Positions 1 to 9,370 of a stretch of DNA of 64,000 nt are shown one piece after another (position 1 is the stretch's first letter; each line of letters starts with the position of its first letter). A program made the translations under genes and the position numbers. Under the pieces are notes generated by a model. That model was not told where the DNA came from and did not search any database. It saw only the letters and a program-made list of their open reading frames with translations. The DNA is from CAZYFH01 sp965197395 (GTDB taxonomy: Bacteria; Acidobacteriota; Vicinamibacteria; Vicinamibacterales; UBA8438), in contig CBDANB010000005.1 of NCBI GenBank assembly GCA_965197395.1, positions 434,001 to 498,000 on the forward strand, read 5' to 3'.

Positions 1-1
1 G

Positions 2-847
2 AGTGTGCTCGCGATCAGGCCGACGACCGGCGACATCGCCTGCTATTACCAGTACACGCCGAACGACGTGTATGACGTGGACGGGACGGATGAGCATGTC
101 CTGGCTGATATCGAGGTCGATGGCCAGCCGCGCAAGGTGATGATCCAGGCCAACAAGAACGGGTTTCTGTATGTGCTGGACCGGACCGACTGCAGCCTGA
201 TTGCCGCGCACCCGTACGTCTTCGTCAACTGGGCGACCCGTATCGATCTCGGCACCGGTCGACCGGTCCTGACCGACCTCTACCGCGACTTCCTCGCCGG
301 CGAGGAGGTGCATATCTTTCCGTCGCGGGGCACGAACGCCGTGCCGATCGCCTTCAACCCGAGCAGCGGTCTCGTCTACGTCAACGCGTGGCACGTCCCG
401 CGTATCCAGCAGCTTGCGCCGCCGACGGACGAGGAACAGGTCATCGGCGGAAACTCCACGGGCGTCAACAACCGGTTCCCGGACGTCGAGCCGGGCGATC
501 TGCTCGGGCATTTCGTGGCGATGGATCCGCTGACCGGCGAGAAGCAATGGGAGGTCCCGTTGACCGACTTCCCGAGCGCCGCGGGGATGCTGGCGACCGG
601 TGGGGGGCTGGTGTTCACCGGCAAGCTGACCGGGGAATTCGTGGCACTCGATGAGGCGACCGGGGAGACACTGTGGCAGTTTCAAACCGGGTCGAGCATC
701 AACGCGACCGCGATCACCTACACTCACGACGGCCGCCAGTATGTGAGCGTCGCGTCCGGCCTCGGAGGGTTTCTCGCGAACCGCTACGCGGCGGGCAAGG
801 TCCCCGCGGGCGGATCGGTGTGGACGTTCGCCTTGATGTCCGACTAG
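2..847 (+). CDS. PQQ-dependent alcohol dehydrogenase, C-terminal part (5' end outside window)
   Basis: Quinoprotein of the methanol/ethanol dehydrogenase type, expected to oxidise an alcohol or aldehyde in the periplasm and pass electrons to a cytochrome. The reading frame is open to the left edge, so only the C-terminal half is seen. Visible family features are the catalytic-aspartate segment (TPNDVYDVDG, with Asp codons at 74-76 and 80-82), the NKNGFLYVLDRTD blade, and the C-terminal GLVFTGKLTGEFVALDEATGETLW tryptophan-docking-type repeat (written here only as its ends: GLVFTG and GETLWQF). The Asp-x-Asp arrangement is the one associated with lanthanide-dependent enzymes (family knowledge). 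A LamG lipoprotein and a TonB receptor follow on the same strand and may form a unit. Family assignment is secure; substrate unknown. Confidence 0.93.
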   Translation, partial: SVLAIRPTTGDIACYYQYTPNDVYDVDGTDEHVLADIEVDGQPRKVMIQANKNGFLYVLDRTDCSLIAAHPYVFVNWATRIDLGTGRPVLTDLYRDFLAGEEVHIFPSRGTNAVPIAFNPSSGLVYVNAWHVPRIQQLAPPTDEEQVIGGNSTGVNNRFPDVEPGDLLGHFVAMDPLTGEKQWEVPLTDFPSAAGMLATGGGLVFTGKLTGEFVALDEATGETLWQFQTGSSINATAITYTHDGRQYVSVASGLGGFLANRYAAGKVPAGGSVWTFALMSD

Positions 848-898
848 CCTCAACAAAACCCTCGCCCGGAGCTGAGCATCGAATCCAGGAGCTTCGAC

Positions 899-1831
899 AT
901 GGGAATACCTCTCCGCAGATCGCACGCGGTGGCGTCGGCGGTTCTGCTGCTCGTGGTCGTTCTCGGCGGTTGCTCCGGAGGGGCGGAACCGGAGTCCAGG
1001 ATGGCCGGCTCGTCGACTGAAGCACCGGTCGACGCCACGGCCGATCTCAGCTCAGGGCTGACGTTCCATGCGTCGTTCGACGACGGCATCGATGCGGATT
1101 GGGCGTTGGGTGACCAGCAGATCTACACGGCTCCGTCGTATGACGAACAAGATCAGGCAGTTCCCGGGATTGGCAACCCGTCGGTCGACGTGGCCGACGG
1201 GATGGGGCGCTTTGGCCACGCGCTGCGGTTCAGCGCCCGCAACCGGCACGCCATCTTCTACAAGTCAGCAGGGAACGTCGCGTATTCTCCGGCAGACTGG
1301 AGCGGGACGGTGTCGTTCTGGCTGAGCTTGGACCCGGCGGTGGATCTGGAGCCCGGCTTCTGCGACCCGATTCAGATCACCGACGCGGCGTACAACGACG
1401 CGGCGATCTGGGTCGACTTCACGGCGGAGAACCCACGGCAGTTCCGGCTCGGGGTGTTCGGGGACCTGGAGGTGTGGAATCCCGACGGTCTATCGCCCGA
1501 CGCGCATCCAGGGTTCTCGGATCGTCTGGTGATCGTCGACGCACCACCTTTCGCGACCGGGCAATGGACGCACGTGGTCATCACCTACGCCGGCCTCAAC
1601 ACCGAAAGCGGTGGCGTAGCGAATCTCTATCTTGACGGGGAACGGCTGCTGCACGCCAGCGACGGCATCGACGAGCCGTTCACCTGGGATCCCGGCCGAG
1701 CCGCCATTCGGCTGGGCGTCAACTACGTCGGGTTGTATGACGACCTGTCGCTGTTTAACCGCGCCCTCACCGCGCAGGAAGTACGCGCGCTGCACGTTCT
1801 CGACGGCGGCGTCGCCGCGCTGCGCCAATAG
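899..1831 (+). CDS. LamG/concanavalin-like lipoprotein
   Basis: Predicted lipoprotein of 310 residues. It has a basic N-terminus, a hydrophobic stretch and a lipobox (VLGGC, Cys about residue 23), followed by a Ser/Glu-rich linker. From about residue 50 onward it is a LamG-like jelly-roll: SGLTFHASFDDGIDADWA at the start, GTVSFWLSLDP, a GQWTHVVITYAG strand, NLYLDGE, and the typical ending DDLSLFNRALTAQEVRALH. Such domains usually bind carbohydrate or protein ligands; no catalytic motif is visible. An AGGAG ribosome site lies 7 nt before the ATG. It lies 51 bp after the PQQ dehydrogenase and directly before the TonB receptor, consistent with a surface-attached binding partner, which is inference. 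Confidence 0.85.
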   Translation: MGIPLRRSHAVASAVLLLVVVLGGCSGGAEPESRMAGSSTEAPVDATADLSSGLTFHASFDDGIDADWALGDQQIYTAPSYDEQDQAVPGIGNPSVDVADGMGRFGHALRFSARNRHAIFYKSAGNVAYSPADWSGTVSFWLSLDPAVDLEPGFCDPIQITDAAYNDAAIWVDFTAENPRQFRLGVFGDLEVWNPDGLSPDAHPGFSDRLVIVDAPPFATGQWTHVVITYAGLNTESGGVANLYLDGERLLHASDGIDEPFTWDPGRAAIRLGVNYVGLYDDLSLFNRALTAQEVRALHVLDGGVAALRQ

Positions 1832-1832
1832 C

Positions 1833-4284
1833 GTGCTCTGCAGCGTGGGCCTCACACGCCTGCTCTTGATCGGGGGCCTGCTTGCGTGGTCGTCGCTCGC
1901 CGCGGCCCAGGTAACGACCACGGTCACGGGCGTGGTGATCGACGGCGCCACGGCGGAACCCATCCCGGACGTTCGTGTCGAAAGCCAGCAGGGGGCGGTC
2001 TCGACTGGCCCGGACGGGCGATTTTCCGTCGGGTTGCGTGAGGGAGAAGCCACCCTGAGGTTCCGGGCAGATGGCTACCTGGAGACGACTCTGCCGGTCG
2101 AGGGTGCGGACCTCGAGGTCCGGCTGTTTCCGAACACGTTCGCCGAGACGGTCGAGGTCGTGTCGGAGTCCGTCACGCAAGAGCGACCGTCGTCCAATCC
2201 GATTTCCTCCCAAGAGATTTTTCAAGTCGCAGGCAGCATCGACAACGTGTTCCGGACGCTCGACACGCTGCCGGGTGTGGCATCGACGGATGACTTCGGC
2301 AGCCGGCTCGCGGTGCGCGGTGGCACGCCGGACCAGAACCTCACCGTGATGGACGGGATCGAGATTCACAACCCGTATCGCCTCTTCGGGATTACGAGCG
2401 CCTTTAATCCCGAGACCGTCGCCAACTTCCACCTCACCGCCGGAGGATTCGGCGTCGCGTACGGCGACCGTCTGTCCTCGCTCCTGATCGTCGACAACCG
2501 TCCCGGTCGCCGGGACTTTCAAGGGGCGACCGCGCTCAGCGTCACCGACGGGAACGTCGTCCTGGAGGGCGCGACGCCCGGCTGGGGCACCGGCACGTGG
2601 ATCTTCAGCGCACGCCGCACGTACTACGACCTGATCGCCGGCCGTCTTCAAGATCAAAGGTTCCCGTCGTTCGCCGACCTTCAGCTGCAGGCGGGTTGGG
2701 ATGTCGGTCCAGGCCATCGACTCACGCTGATGGGCCTGCGCAGCGTCGAGGACGCGGACCTCAATATCGACGGGGACCGTCCCGGTGAACGCGCCGCGTT
2801 CGGGTCCGACGTGCGAAACGATCTGGCGTCGGTGCGCTTCGACGCGGTGCTCGGCTCACGCGGCACGTCAACGACAATCGTGTCCAGGTATCGCAATCGC
2901 GAGTTGTTCGACTTCGACGGCACGCTACGCGCCGACGCGAAACGCTCGAACGCCCCCGCCGACGACGTGGCGTTCGGGCTCGCCACGATTAGCTTCGATC
3001 GACTGGTCAGCGTAGAAGATGTCTCCGTACGTCAGGAATTCACCGTCGAGGCGTCGCCGGAACACCTCGTCAGTGCCGGCCTCGAGCTCCACCGCCTGAA
3101 CACCGGTGTGGGGTTCACGATCATCGGTGACCGTAACGAGAGCGAGGCCAACGGATCGAGCATCTTCGGAGGCGAGGGTCTACCCGACGCGCTCGACTCA
3201 TCGCTGGACGGCACTCGTGGCGGCGTCTGGGTTCAAGACATCTATGCGCCGTCCGCTCGGGTATCGGTCGAACCTGGGCTGCGCGTGGATTGGAGCACCG
3301 TCAACGGAGGCGTGACCGTTTCGCCGCGCCTCGCCGCGAGCTACGCACTCGGCGGGGGCGCGCGCCTGCGTGCCGCGGTCGGGCTGTACACGCAGAGCCC
3401 GGGCTACGAGAAACTGGCCCAGTCCGACTATTTCATCGACCTCTCGGCCGCCCGTGCGTTGGAGCTCCTCCACGAGAAGGCCACACATGTCGTGGTCGGC
3501 GTGGAGCAGGACCTGGGCGCCGACGTGACAGCTCGTGTCGAGGGCTACTACAAGCGGTTCGCCGATTTGCTTGTCGGTCGGCTCGAGATGGAGGCCGACC
3601 GGCTCGACCGTATCTCCCGATACGACTTCCCTACGGAGCTGCAGGGCAGCATCCCCACGGCGCCACGCATCACGAGCAACCCCACGAATGACGCTCGCGG
3701 TGACGCGTACGGGTTCGACGTCTTCCTCCACCACACGAACTTCTCGGCACCGCTGACGGGGTGGCTATCTTACGCCTGGGGTCGAGCGAACCGGGAGAGC
3801 TACGGGCGGCGCTACGCGTTCGAGTACGACCGCCGTCATGCGTTTAACGCCGTTGGTCGCTACCGGCTCACCAGCCGGTGGGACCTGGCTGCCACCGCCC
3901 GGATTGCGAGCGGCTTCCCACACACGGCACCGGTCGGACTGCGGGTCTCCGCCGTGGAGGACGGACGGGGAATCCTCGTGCCCGCGACCGACGTGCACGG
4001 GAATCTGATCTACACGGTTGATTACAGCGGCGTCGACAACCTCAACTCAGGGCGGCTGCCACACTATGCGCGGGTCGATCTGAGGGCCACGTACCAGCGT
4101 GGGAGGTGCCACCGGACGGTGGTCGCTCTACATCGAGGTCCTCAATCTTCTGGGCCGCGACAACCCGGTCGAGCTGGAGCCCCGGCTCGTCCATGATCCC
4201 GGCTCGAACATGCCGCGACTCTTCGAGGTTGCCTCACAAGGGTTCCCGCGCATCCCGACGTTCGGTTTTCGCCTGCGTTTCTGA
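1833..4284 (+). CDS. TonB-dependent receptor with CarboxypepD_reg-like N-terminus, frameshifted near its 3' end
   Basis: Outer-membrane active-transport receptor. The GTG at 1833 is chosen because it gives a clean signal peptide (about 25 residues ending in AAAQ) right after the previous stop codon. A carboxypeptidase-regulatory-like beta-sandwich follows (TGVVIDGATAEPIPDVRV), then the plug domain (VFRTLDTLPGV, LAVRGGTPDQNLTVMDGI) and a long beta-barrel. The main frame stops at 4196, but the true barrel end (WSLYIEVLNLLGRDNP through the terminal RLRF, Phe last as in outer-membrane proteins) lies in the +1 frame and ends at 4284. Removing one G from the GGG at 4101-4103 restores a continuous protein, so this is either a sequencing error or a recent mutation. 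Substrate unknown. Confidence 0.88.
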
Positions 4285-4328
4285 TGCCGAGGGAATCGGT
4301 AGAATGCTTATGTCTCCCCGGACAACTC

Positions 4329-4532
4329 ATGGCGCAAAACCTCCGTGACCGCCTCAGGCACGACCTCGTGACCGCCCACTGTGGGCGTATCCTCGTCGCC
4401 GCTCTGACCGTCGGCGTCGGGGCGGCGCCCGCGGTCGCGCAGATTGGGCGGATTGTTGGGCAGGTCGACGATGTGGACCCCGAATCCGCAGAGGCTGCCC
4501 AGGCCAGGGCGACGTTGGGCGCGCTGCCGTAA
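4329..4532 (+). CDS. Short secreted protein or truncated gene start
   Basis: A 67-residue frame beginning at ATG 4329, with a plausible signal peptide (hydrophobic run ILVAALTVGVGAAPAVAQ) followed by IGRIVGQVDDVD. That last segment resembles the first strand of the regulatory-like domains that open many secreted and TonB-linked proteins in such genomes. The remaining 20 residues have no recognisable fold. I suspect the 5' end of a larger gene joined to unrelated sequence, but a genuine small exported protein cannot be excluded. The APC permease begins 20 bp downstream. Confidence 0.4.
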   Translation: MAQNLRDRLRHDLVTAHCGRILVAALTVGVGAAPAVAQIGRIVGQVDDVDPESAEAAQARATLGALP

Positions 4533-4552
4533 GTGACTGGCCTGGCCGATTC

Positions 4553-5863
4553 ATGAGCCAGCCGTCGCTTTTGCGCGTGGTCTCCCGGTGGGAGATCCTC
4601 GCGCTGTCGGTCAACGACGTCGTCGGCAGCGGCGTCTATCTCCTCCCGGCTGCGGCCGCACTGCTCCTGGGGCCCGCGAGCGTCTGGGCCGTGCCAGCGG
4701 CCGGTCTGTGCGTCCTGCTGATCGTGCTCTGTTTCGCCGAGGCCGGTAGCCGTTTCGACGAACCTGGCGGCGCCTACGTGTACACGCGGGCAGCGTTTGG
4801 CGACTTCGTCGGGTTTGAGGTCGGCTGGATGACCTGGATCGCGCGCGTCAGCTCGGCCGCCGGCTTGGCCGCCGGCTTCGCACAGGCTTTGACTGGCGTC
4901 TGGGCCGCCGCCGGGACCGGTTGGGGCCGCGCGGCCGCCATTGCACTGCCGCTCGTCGGCCTGACGGCCATCAACGTGACGGGCGTCCGATATGGCGCGC
5001 GCGCGGCAGTCGTTCTCGTCGTTGGCAAGTTGGTGCCCCTGATCGTGCTCGTCGCCGTCGGCCTGGTCGCGGTCGACTGGGCGCGAGTCCTGGAGGCGCC
5101 GTCAGCCCCGCCTGGGAGCTTCGGCGAGGCGGCGCTACTGCTGCTGTTTGCCTACGCCGGATTCGAGAACACCGCCGCCCCGGCGGGGGAGTTCACGCAT
5201 CCGCGCCGGGACGTCCCGTTCGCGCTCCTGGTCATGATCGCCGGCGTGACGCTCATCTACACGCTCGTACAGCTCATCGGGCTCGGCGTCGTGCCGGACC
5301 TCGGCGCGTCGGAGACGCCCCTGGCGGACGCCGCCGGCATCTTGCTCGGCCCGTTCGGCGTCTGGCTCCTCACGATCGGCGCCATCCTCTCGATTCTGGG
5401 GACGAACAACAACACGGTCCTCGCCGGGTCGCGCTACCTCTACGCCCTGGCCACAAGCGGGCGGCTACCGGCCGTCTTCGCCGGCGTGCACCCGCGCTAC
5501 CGGACCCCGTGGGTCGCGCTGGGCGCGCAGACTAGCCTCGCGCTGCCGCTGGCGCTCAGCGGCACGTTCACCCAGCTGGTTGCGTTGTCGGTCATCGCGC
5601 GCATGGCGACCTATATCGGCACCGCGGCGGCTGTTCCCGTGCTGCGTCGCACGGCGCCGACGACGCCGAGCACGATTCGGCTCCCGGGCGGTCCTGCCAT
5701 CCCGTTGGCGGCGCTACTGGTCTGCCTGGTGCTGCTCTCGTCGGCGACGGCGGCGAGTCTCGTGGCGGGCGCGCTGGCGGCATCGGCGGGAGCGGTCATC
5801 TACTTCGCCGGCGGGCGGCGGGCGGGGTCCGGTCCCCCCGGACCAGAGCTAACGAGTTTCTGA
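4553..5863 (+). CDS. APC-family amino acid permease
   Basis: Inner-membrane transporter of the amino acid-polyamine-organocation superfamily, 436 residues with about 12 hydrophobic segments. The first membrane helix carries the family hallmark NDVVGSGVYLLP (an unwound Gly-Ser-Gly substrate site), followed by the conserved FAEAGSRFDEPGGAYVYTRAAFG loop (seen as FAEAGSRF and PGGAYVYTR) and the mid-protein FAYAGFEN motif of helix 6. It lacks a long C-terminal soluble domain, so it is a minimal transporter. Substrate cannot be told from sequence. Nearest same-strand genes are unrelated, and the 3' side is a remnant-rich stretch. Confidence 0.92.
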   Translation: MSQPSLLRVVSRWEILALSVNDVVGSGVYLLPAAAALLLGPASVWAVPAAGLCVLLIVLCFAEAGSRFDEPGGAYVYTRAAFGDFVGFEVGWMTWIARVSSAAGLAAGFAQALTGVWAAAGTGWGRAAAIALPLVGLTAINVTGVRYGARAAVVLVVGKLVPLIVLVAVGLVAVDWARVLEAPSAPPGSFGEAALLLLFAYAGFENTAAPAGEFTHPRRDVPFALLVMIAGVTLIYTLVQLIGLGVVPDLGASETPLADAAGILLGPFGVWLLTIGAILSILGTNNNTVLAGSRYLYALATSGRLPAVFAGVHPRYRTPWVALGAQTSLALPLALSGTFTQLVALSVIARMATYIGTAAAVPVLRRTAPTTPSTIRLPGGPAIPLAALLVCLVLLSSATAASLVAGALAASAGAVIYFAGGRRAGSGPPGPELTSF

Positions 5864-5917
5864 TGAACAGCTTACGCTGCCTGGTCCAGCAGCGCCGACA
5901 TCAAGATTCTCCGTTGA

Positions 5918-6103
5918 CGTGTTTTCTCAAGAGTGCTAGAAACCAGTGGGGCGCCTGGTTGGAAAACACCGCCGGTGCCCCCGACGGGCAAGTGGGTCGT
6001 CGAAGCGAGCTTCAGCGAGCCAGGCACGTATGTGCTACGGTGTCTCGCCCACGACGACGGCCTCATGGCACACGAAGACGTCCCCTTCGTGGTCAATCGC
6101 TGA
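5918..6103 (+). pseudogene. C-terminal remnant of a secreted protein (GTYVLRCLAHD motif)
   Basis: A frame without a start codon, bounded upstream by a stop at 5915-5917, encodes about 60 residues ending at the TGA at 6101-6103. It contains PTGKWVVEASFSEPGTYV and LRCLAHDDGLMAHEDV, which reads like the last beta-sandwich strands of a larger exported protein (the pattern Pro-Gly-Thr-Tyr-x-Leu-Arg-Cys-x-Ala-x-Asp is cupredoxin- or Ig-like). I cannot name the parent family. The absence of a start and of any N-terminal domain marks it as a leftover 3' end. The following 160 bp up to 6271 show nothing I can support. Confidence 0.5.
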
Positions 6104-6271
6104 CGGCGCGCGGTCGCTGTGGAATAGCACGGCAGGCAGCCAACACGCCAACACCGACTCAATCGCATTGACGGCGAGCGGTGCGGGCCTATTGGAGAGC
6201 ACCCGCGCCCGCACCCTCTCCCGGAGGGAAACGGGAAGTAGGGCTCCTAGGCGCCCTGATGAGAGACGATC

Positions 6272-7108
6272 ATGACCGATGAGACTGGGAGCCCACCACC
6301 TGTTCCGGGTACCGCCTCCGCAAAGAAAGGGCTGTCGCCGCTGGCGTGGATCGCGATCATCGTGGGCGGCTTCTTCGTCGTCGGGATTGCTGGGTGTTTG
6401 GCGTTCGGCGTCTTCGTGTACAGGGCCGGCCAGCAGGTGGTGGAAGACGCCACGGGCTCGGACGGCATCGGCGGGTTTATCGAGGACCTCGCAGACGACC
6501 CCGTCAAAACCGCCGCCGAGACGATAATCAGGACGAATCCAGACCTTGAGCTGATCCGGACCGATGACGACGCGAGGAGCATCACGTTCAGCGACGAGAA
6601 CGGAAGAGAGGTGACCTGGAGCTTCGAGGACATCGCAGAGGGCAGGTTCACCGTGACGACTCCCGACGGCGACGTCACGTTCGATGCCCCCGGGGTCACC
6701 GCGTCGGCAGCTGCCGGCGCCGGTGGAGGGGGTGGAGTCACGGTCAGCGGACCCGACGGTGAAACGCGCATTGGCGCAAGCGCGGACCTTGGGGTCGTCC
6801 CCGACTGGGTACCCACGTATCCCAGCAGCTTCGAGAGCCAGAGTCTCCTTCACACGACGACCCCAGAGGGCGAATCGGGGGCCTTCTCCTTCAAGACGAC
6901 GGATAGCGCCCAGATGGTAGCCGATTACTACAAGGACGCTCTCGAGAACGCCGACTTCGCGATCACCAACCAGATGATGAACCAAGCCGCTGGAGGAGCC
7001 GCCGCGTCTCTCATGGGAGAACAGGCCGCTGCGGGACGAAGCGCCAACCTCACCGCCATCGAAAGCGGCGGCGAGACACAGGTCACCGTCTACTACAACG
7101 ACCAATAG
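6272..7108 (+). CDS. Membrane-anchored hypothetical protein
   Basis: A 278-residue protein with a short cytoplasmic Pro/Ser/Thr N-terminus, one membrane helix at about residues 23-49 (LAWIAIIVGGFFVVGIAG), an extracytoplasmic acidic region, a Gly/Ala-rich linker (SAAAGAGGGGGV, about 148-160), and a C-terminal alpha/beta region beginning VVPDWVPTYPSS with SAQMVADYYKDALENADF. Proteins with this layout recur in acidobacterial genomes as uncharacterised proteins, and the C-terminal part resembles small beta-strand/helix modules that track polymer or stress variables. I do not assign a function. The start is supported by position; no strong Shine-Dalgarno is visible. Confidence 0.75.
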   Translation: MTDETGSPPPVPGTASAKKGLSPLAWIAIIVGGFFVVGIAGCLAFGVFVYRAGQQVVEDATGSDGIGGFIEDLADDPVKTAAETIIRTNPDLELIRTDDDARSITFSDENGREVTWSFEDIAEGRFTVTTPDGDVTFDAPGVTASAAAGAGGGGGVTVSGPDGETRIGASADLGVVPDWVPTYPSSFESQSLLHTTTPEGESGAFSFKTTDSAQMVADYYKDALENADFAITNQMMNQAAGGAAASLMGEQAAAGRSANLTAIESGGETQVTVYYNDQ

Positions 7109-7244
7109 GACCGCAAGACCGGTCCAACGATCCGCCGCCGTGCCGCTCGTGGCGCCGCTCCCGGGGGTCGGATTCAATCGGCGGAGGCGAGCCGCCTCGG
7201 AGTGTCGTTGCCGAGCTCGACGAGAAGCGCCGCCTCCTCTACCC

Positions 7245-7418
7245 CACGATACGGACGTGCTGCGCACCCTGGCGCGACACAACCGGATCCCGGTGGGTCC
7301 AATCGGGGAGTATCCCTGCGCCGGCGTGTACGCCGCTGTTGTCACTCCGGGGAGTATCCGGGTGGGCGACCCCGTCGCGCTGGTTCCGACGCCGTCGTCA
7401 GTGACGCTTCCTGCGTGA
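7245..7418 (+). pseudogene. C-terminal remnant of a MOSC-domain protein
   Basis: Only about 55 residues remain, including VLRTLARHNRIPVGPIGEY and CAGVYAAVVTPGSIRVGD, which match the end of MOSC (molybdenum cofactor sulfurase C-terminal) domains where a Cys-x-Gly-x-Tyr-Ala strand is followed by Gly-x-Ile/Val-x-Val-Gly-Asp. No N-terminal MOSC sequence is found upstream in this frame; a neighbouring frame carries VVAELDEKRRLLYPT, which may be a frameshifted extension. This is a decayed gene end lying between an intact hypothetical gene and an antitoxin gene. Confidence 0.5.
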
Positions 7419-7491
7419 TTCCGTCGTGACCCTCGAGTGACGCGGCAGCGTGATGATCTGATGTCTGACCATGTGATGACATGATGACTCG

Positions 7492-7758
7492 ATGCGCACC
7501 ACGCTCACCATCGATGACGACCTGGCGGAAGCATTGCGGGAGCGTGCGCACCGAACGCGGCGATCCTTCAAGCAGGTCGTGAACGACGCGTTGCGAGTCG
7601 GCCTCGCGGACCGCTCGCGGTCGAAGCCGCGCCGGTACCGGCTGAAGCCGTCCTCGCTCGGCGGGGTCCGACGGGGTTTGAATCTCGACAAGGCGCTTCA
7701 GATCGCCGACGCGCTCGAGGACGAGGGTATCGCGCGCAAGCTGGAGCTGCGCAAGTGA
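7492..7758 (+). CDS. vapB: VapB-type ribbon-helix-helix antitoxin
   Basis: An 88-residue protein opening with MRTTLTIDDDLAEALRERA, the classical N-terminal beta-strand plus helices of VapB/DUF2191-like antitoxins. It continues with SFKQVVNDALRVGL and a basic C-terminal tail (SRSKPRRYRLK) that would wrap the toxin. Such proteins repress their own operon and neutralise a PIN-domain RNase. The expected toxin gene overlaps the stop codon (GTGA) but is reduced to a stub of 17 codons, so this antitoxin appears to be an orphan. An intact VapBC pair of a different subtype lies at 36.8-37.4 kb. Confidence 0.8.
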   Translation: MRTTLTIDDDLAEALRERAHRTRRSFKQVVNDALRVGLADRSRSKPRRYRLKPSSLGGVRRGLNLDKALQIADALEDEGIARKLELRK

Positions 7759-7808
7759 TCCTGGTCGATTGGTTCGAAGAGCTCCAGCGCCTCGTGCCCT
7801 TGCCTTGA
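7755..7808 (+). pseudogene. Truncated VapC (PIN toxin) stub
   Basis: A GTG overlapping the antitoxin stop by 4 bp begins VILVDWFEELQRL and stops after 17 codons. VapC proteins begin with a strand and a catalytic Asp (ILVDxN/T), so ILVD is exactly the expected first five residues. The remaining about 110 residues of the PIN fold are missing, which fits a large internal or 3' deletion. The downstream 110 bp before the next gene contain nothing recognisable. Confidence 0.5.
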
Positions 7809-7919
7809 ACCAAACTGTCTCCGGGACACCGGACGCATGGGTGTACTTCAACCGAGAGGCTTTGGCAGGAAACCCTCGGCCCGACGGGGTTCACCGCAGT
7901 CGAAGCTCTGAGGTGGCGT

Positions 7920-9026
7920 CTACCGCAAGCGCCGGGTGTCAAAGATGGAGAAGGAGAACGGGTCCGGACCGCGCCCTTCCGCAAACGCCTGCTCATCCAT
8001 ACGCGCTCCAAGGAGCAACGCCGGCAGGCCGTAGTTCCCTTCGTGGCACCGGGGCTCGTAGTAGATCCGGTTCTGCTCATCGCTCTGACGCTTCAATTCC
8101 TGCCAGACGGTCCACGGCGCCGTCCACACCGTCGGATCCTCGATCGTCACCTCGTATTCGAGCGTGTCCTCGTCAACCCGCGTATATCGTTCGACGAGCC
8201 GACGGTTTTCAGCCGAACCTTGGAAGGGGAACTTGGGCGAGAGATTTGTGGTCTCGATGACCAGCGTCTCGCCCTCCCAGCGGCCACGAGAGTCCCCGTG
8301 CCGCAGACGGATCTGGCTCGGTGGATGGCTCCCGCTCAGGTAGATGACGCGTTGGAACCCCTGGCCCTGCCCGGTGTCATAGCCCATCGCGATGGAATCC
8401 GCGCCCTGCACGATGCGACGGAACCCGTTGAAATCGGGTGTGCGCCCCGACATGCACCGGTCGCCCAAGCTCTGATCCTCCGGACCGTCGTGGCGGTTCA
8501 TGCGGCCCGCCGTGTTGTAATAGGGAGCGGTATCGAATCTGCGCGGCGACGGGGGCCCGTACTCCCCCCCGGCGCACGCCGGCGCACTGTTCCGGCAGGT
8601 CTCGGTGTTTCGCAAGAGCATGAGGCGCCACTCTCGCTCCACGTCGTTCTGCCGCTGGGCCTCTGGTGTGAGGGCGGGAATCCTCCCGTTCGGCGGATCG
8701 ACGACGAGCGACGTGCGGGGGCCCGCCGGCTTCGCTGACGTGTAGACGGCATTGTACGCCCCGCCAAGCACCGGGTTGCGATCGAGTTGGACCTGGTCCC
8801 GTGCGGCCCGCTCTTCGGCTGTCGCAAACTCGCGATCGCCGAGCTCGGCCGCCCGCTCCAAGGGCGTGGAGTACACATCGAGCCAGATACCCTCCAGGTT
8901 CGGATGCCCCCACGCGGTCGCACTTGGAGCCTGGCCCCTCACCGACCCTGCGGTGAGCTGCAGGAGCACCGTGACGGTAGTGATCACCGTTGCCACACCG
9001 AGCAACTCAAGCAGTCGTCGCCTCAT
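7920..9026 (-). CDS. Secreted CHEGN-motif family protein (copy 1)
   Basis: Exported protein of 368 residues; the ATG at 9026 is preferred because GGAG precedes it and a signal peptide follows (MRRRLLELLG to VRGQA). It belongs to a paralogous family with six members or remnants in this window. Shared landmarks in order: HPNLEGIW, TPLERA, TSLVVDPPNGRIPALTP, an RCMSG cysteine, GDSRGRWEGETLVIETTN, LVERYTRVDEDTLEYEVTI, DPTVWTAPWTV, and the CHEGNYGL end. Two cysteines (RC and CHEGN) are invariant among copies, suggesting a disulfide or a metal/haem-proximal site. Molecular function unknown to me. It is divergent from the DUF6351 gene, with about 340 bp between the two starts. Confidence 0.85.
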   Translation of the reverse strand: MRRRLLELLGVATVITTVTVLLQLTAGSVRGQAPSATAWGHPNLEGIWLDVYSTPLERAAELGDREFATAEERAARDQVQLDRNPVLGGAYNAVYTSAKPAGPRTSLVVDPPNGRIPALTPEAQRQNDVEREWRLMLLRNTETCRNSAPACAGGEYGPPSPRRFDTAPYYNTAGRMNRHDGPEDQSLGDRCMSGRTPDFNGFRRIVQGADSIAMGYDTGQGQGFQRVIYLSGSHPPSQIRLRHGDSRGRWEGETLVIETTNLSPKFPFQGSAENRRLVERYTRVDEDTLEYEVTIEDPTVWTAPWTVWQELKRQSDEQNRIYYEPRCHEGNYGLPALLLGARMDEQAFAEGRGPDPFSFSIFDTRRLR

Positions 9027-9370
9027 CTCCAAACCCCCTGAAATTGCAACTCGGCGTAGACCTCGCCATGCCACCCGTCCCAAGGTGGCCAATGATTTCA
9101 TACGAACCAAGCTGGACGCCGGGCGCGAGCGCCAGTGATCCTCCCTCGAACTGTGAAGCGGAACTACGGCGATCATATGCCCGATCTAGCGGGGATTTCC
9201 ATTCTGGCCGCCCGAATCAGGACCCGTTTACACCGACCCGGCCAGCAGGTCATCCCACAGCCACAGTCGAGCTCCTGCGGTAACATCTCCCACGGAATGC
9301 CGTTTGGAGACGGCCCTCTTACGGATCGAACCCGCGCCGTGAAAAGGAAAACCAGCTCGATAGAGGTTTC
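9027..9370. other. Divergent intergenic region
   Basis: This 344-bp stretch separates the minus-strand CHEGN copy 1 from the plus-strand DUF6351 gene and must hold both promoters. I see no gene, no clear inverted repeat and no convincing -35/-10 pair in it; an AGAGG ribosome site lies just before 9371. Confidence 0.4.
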
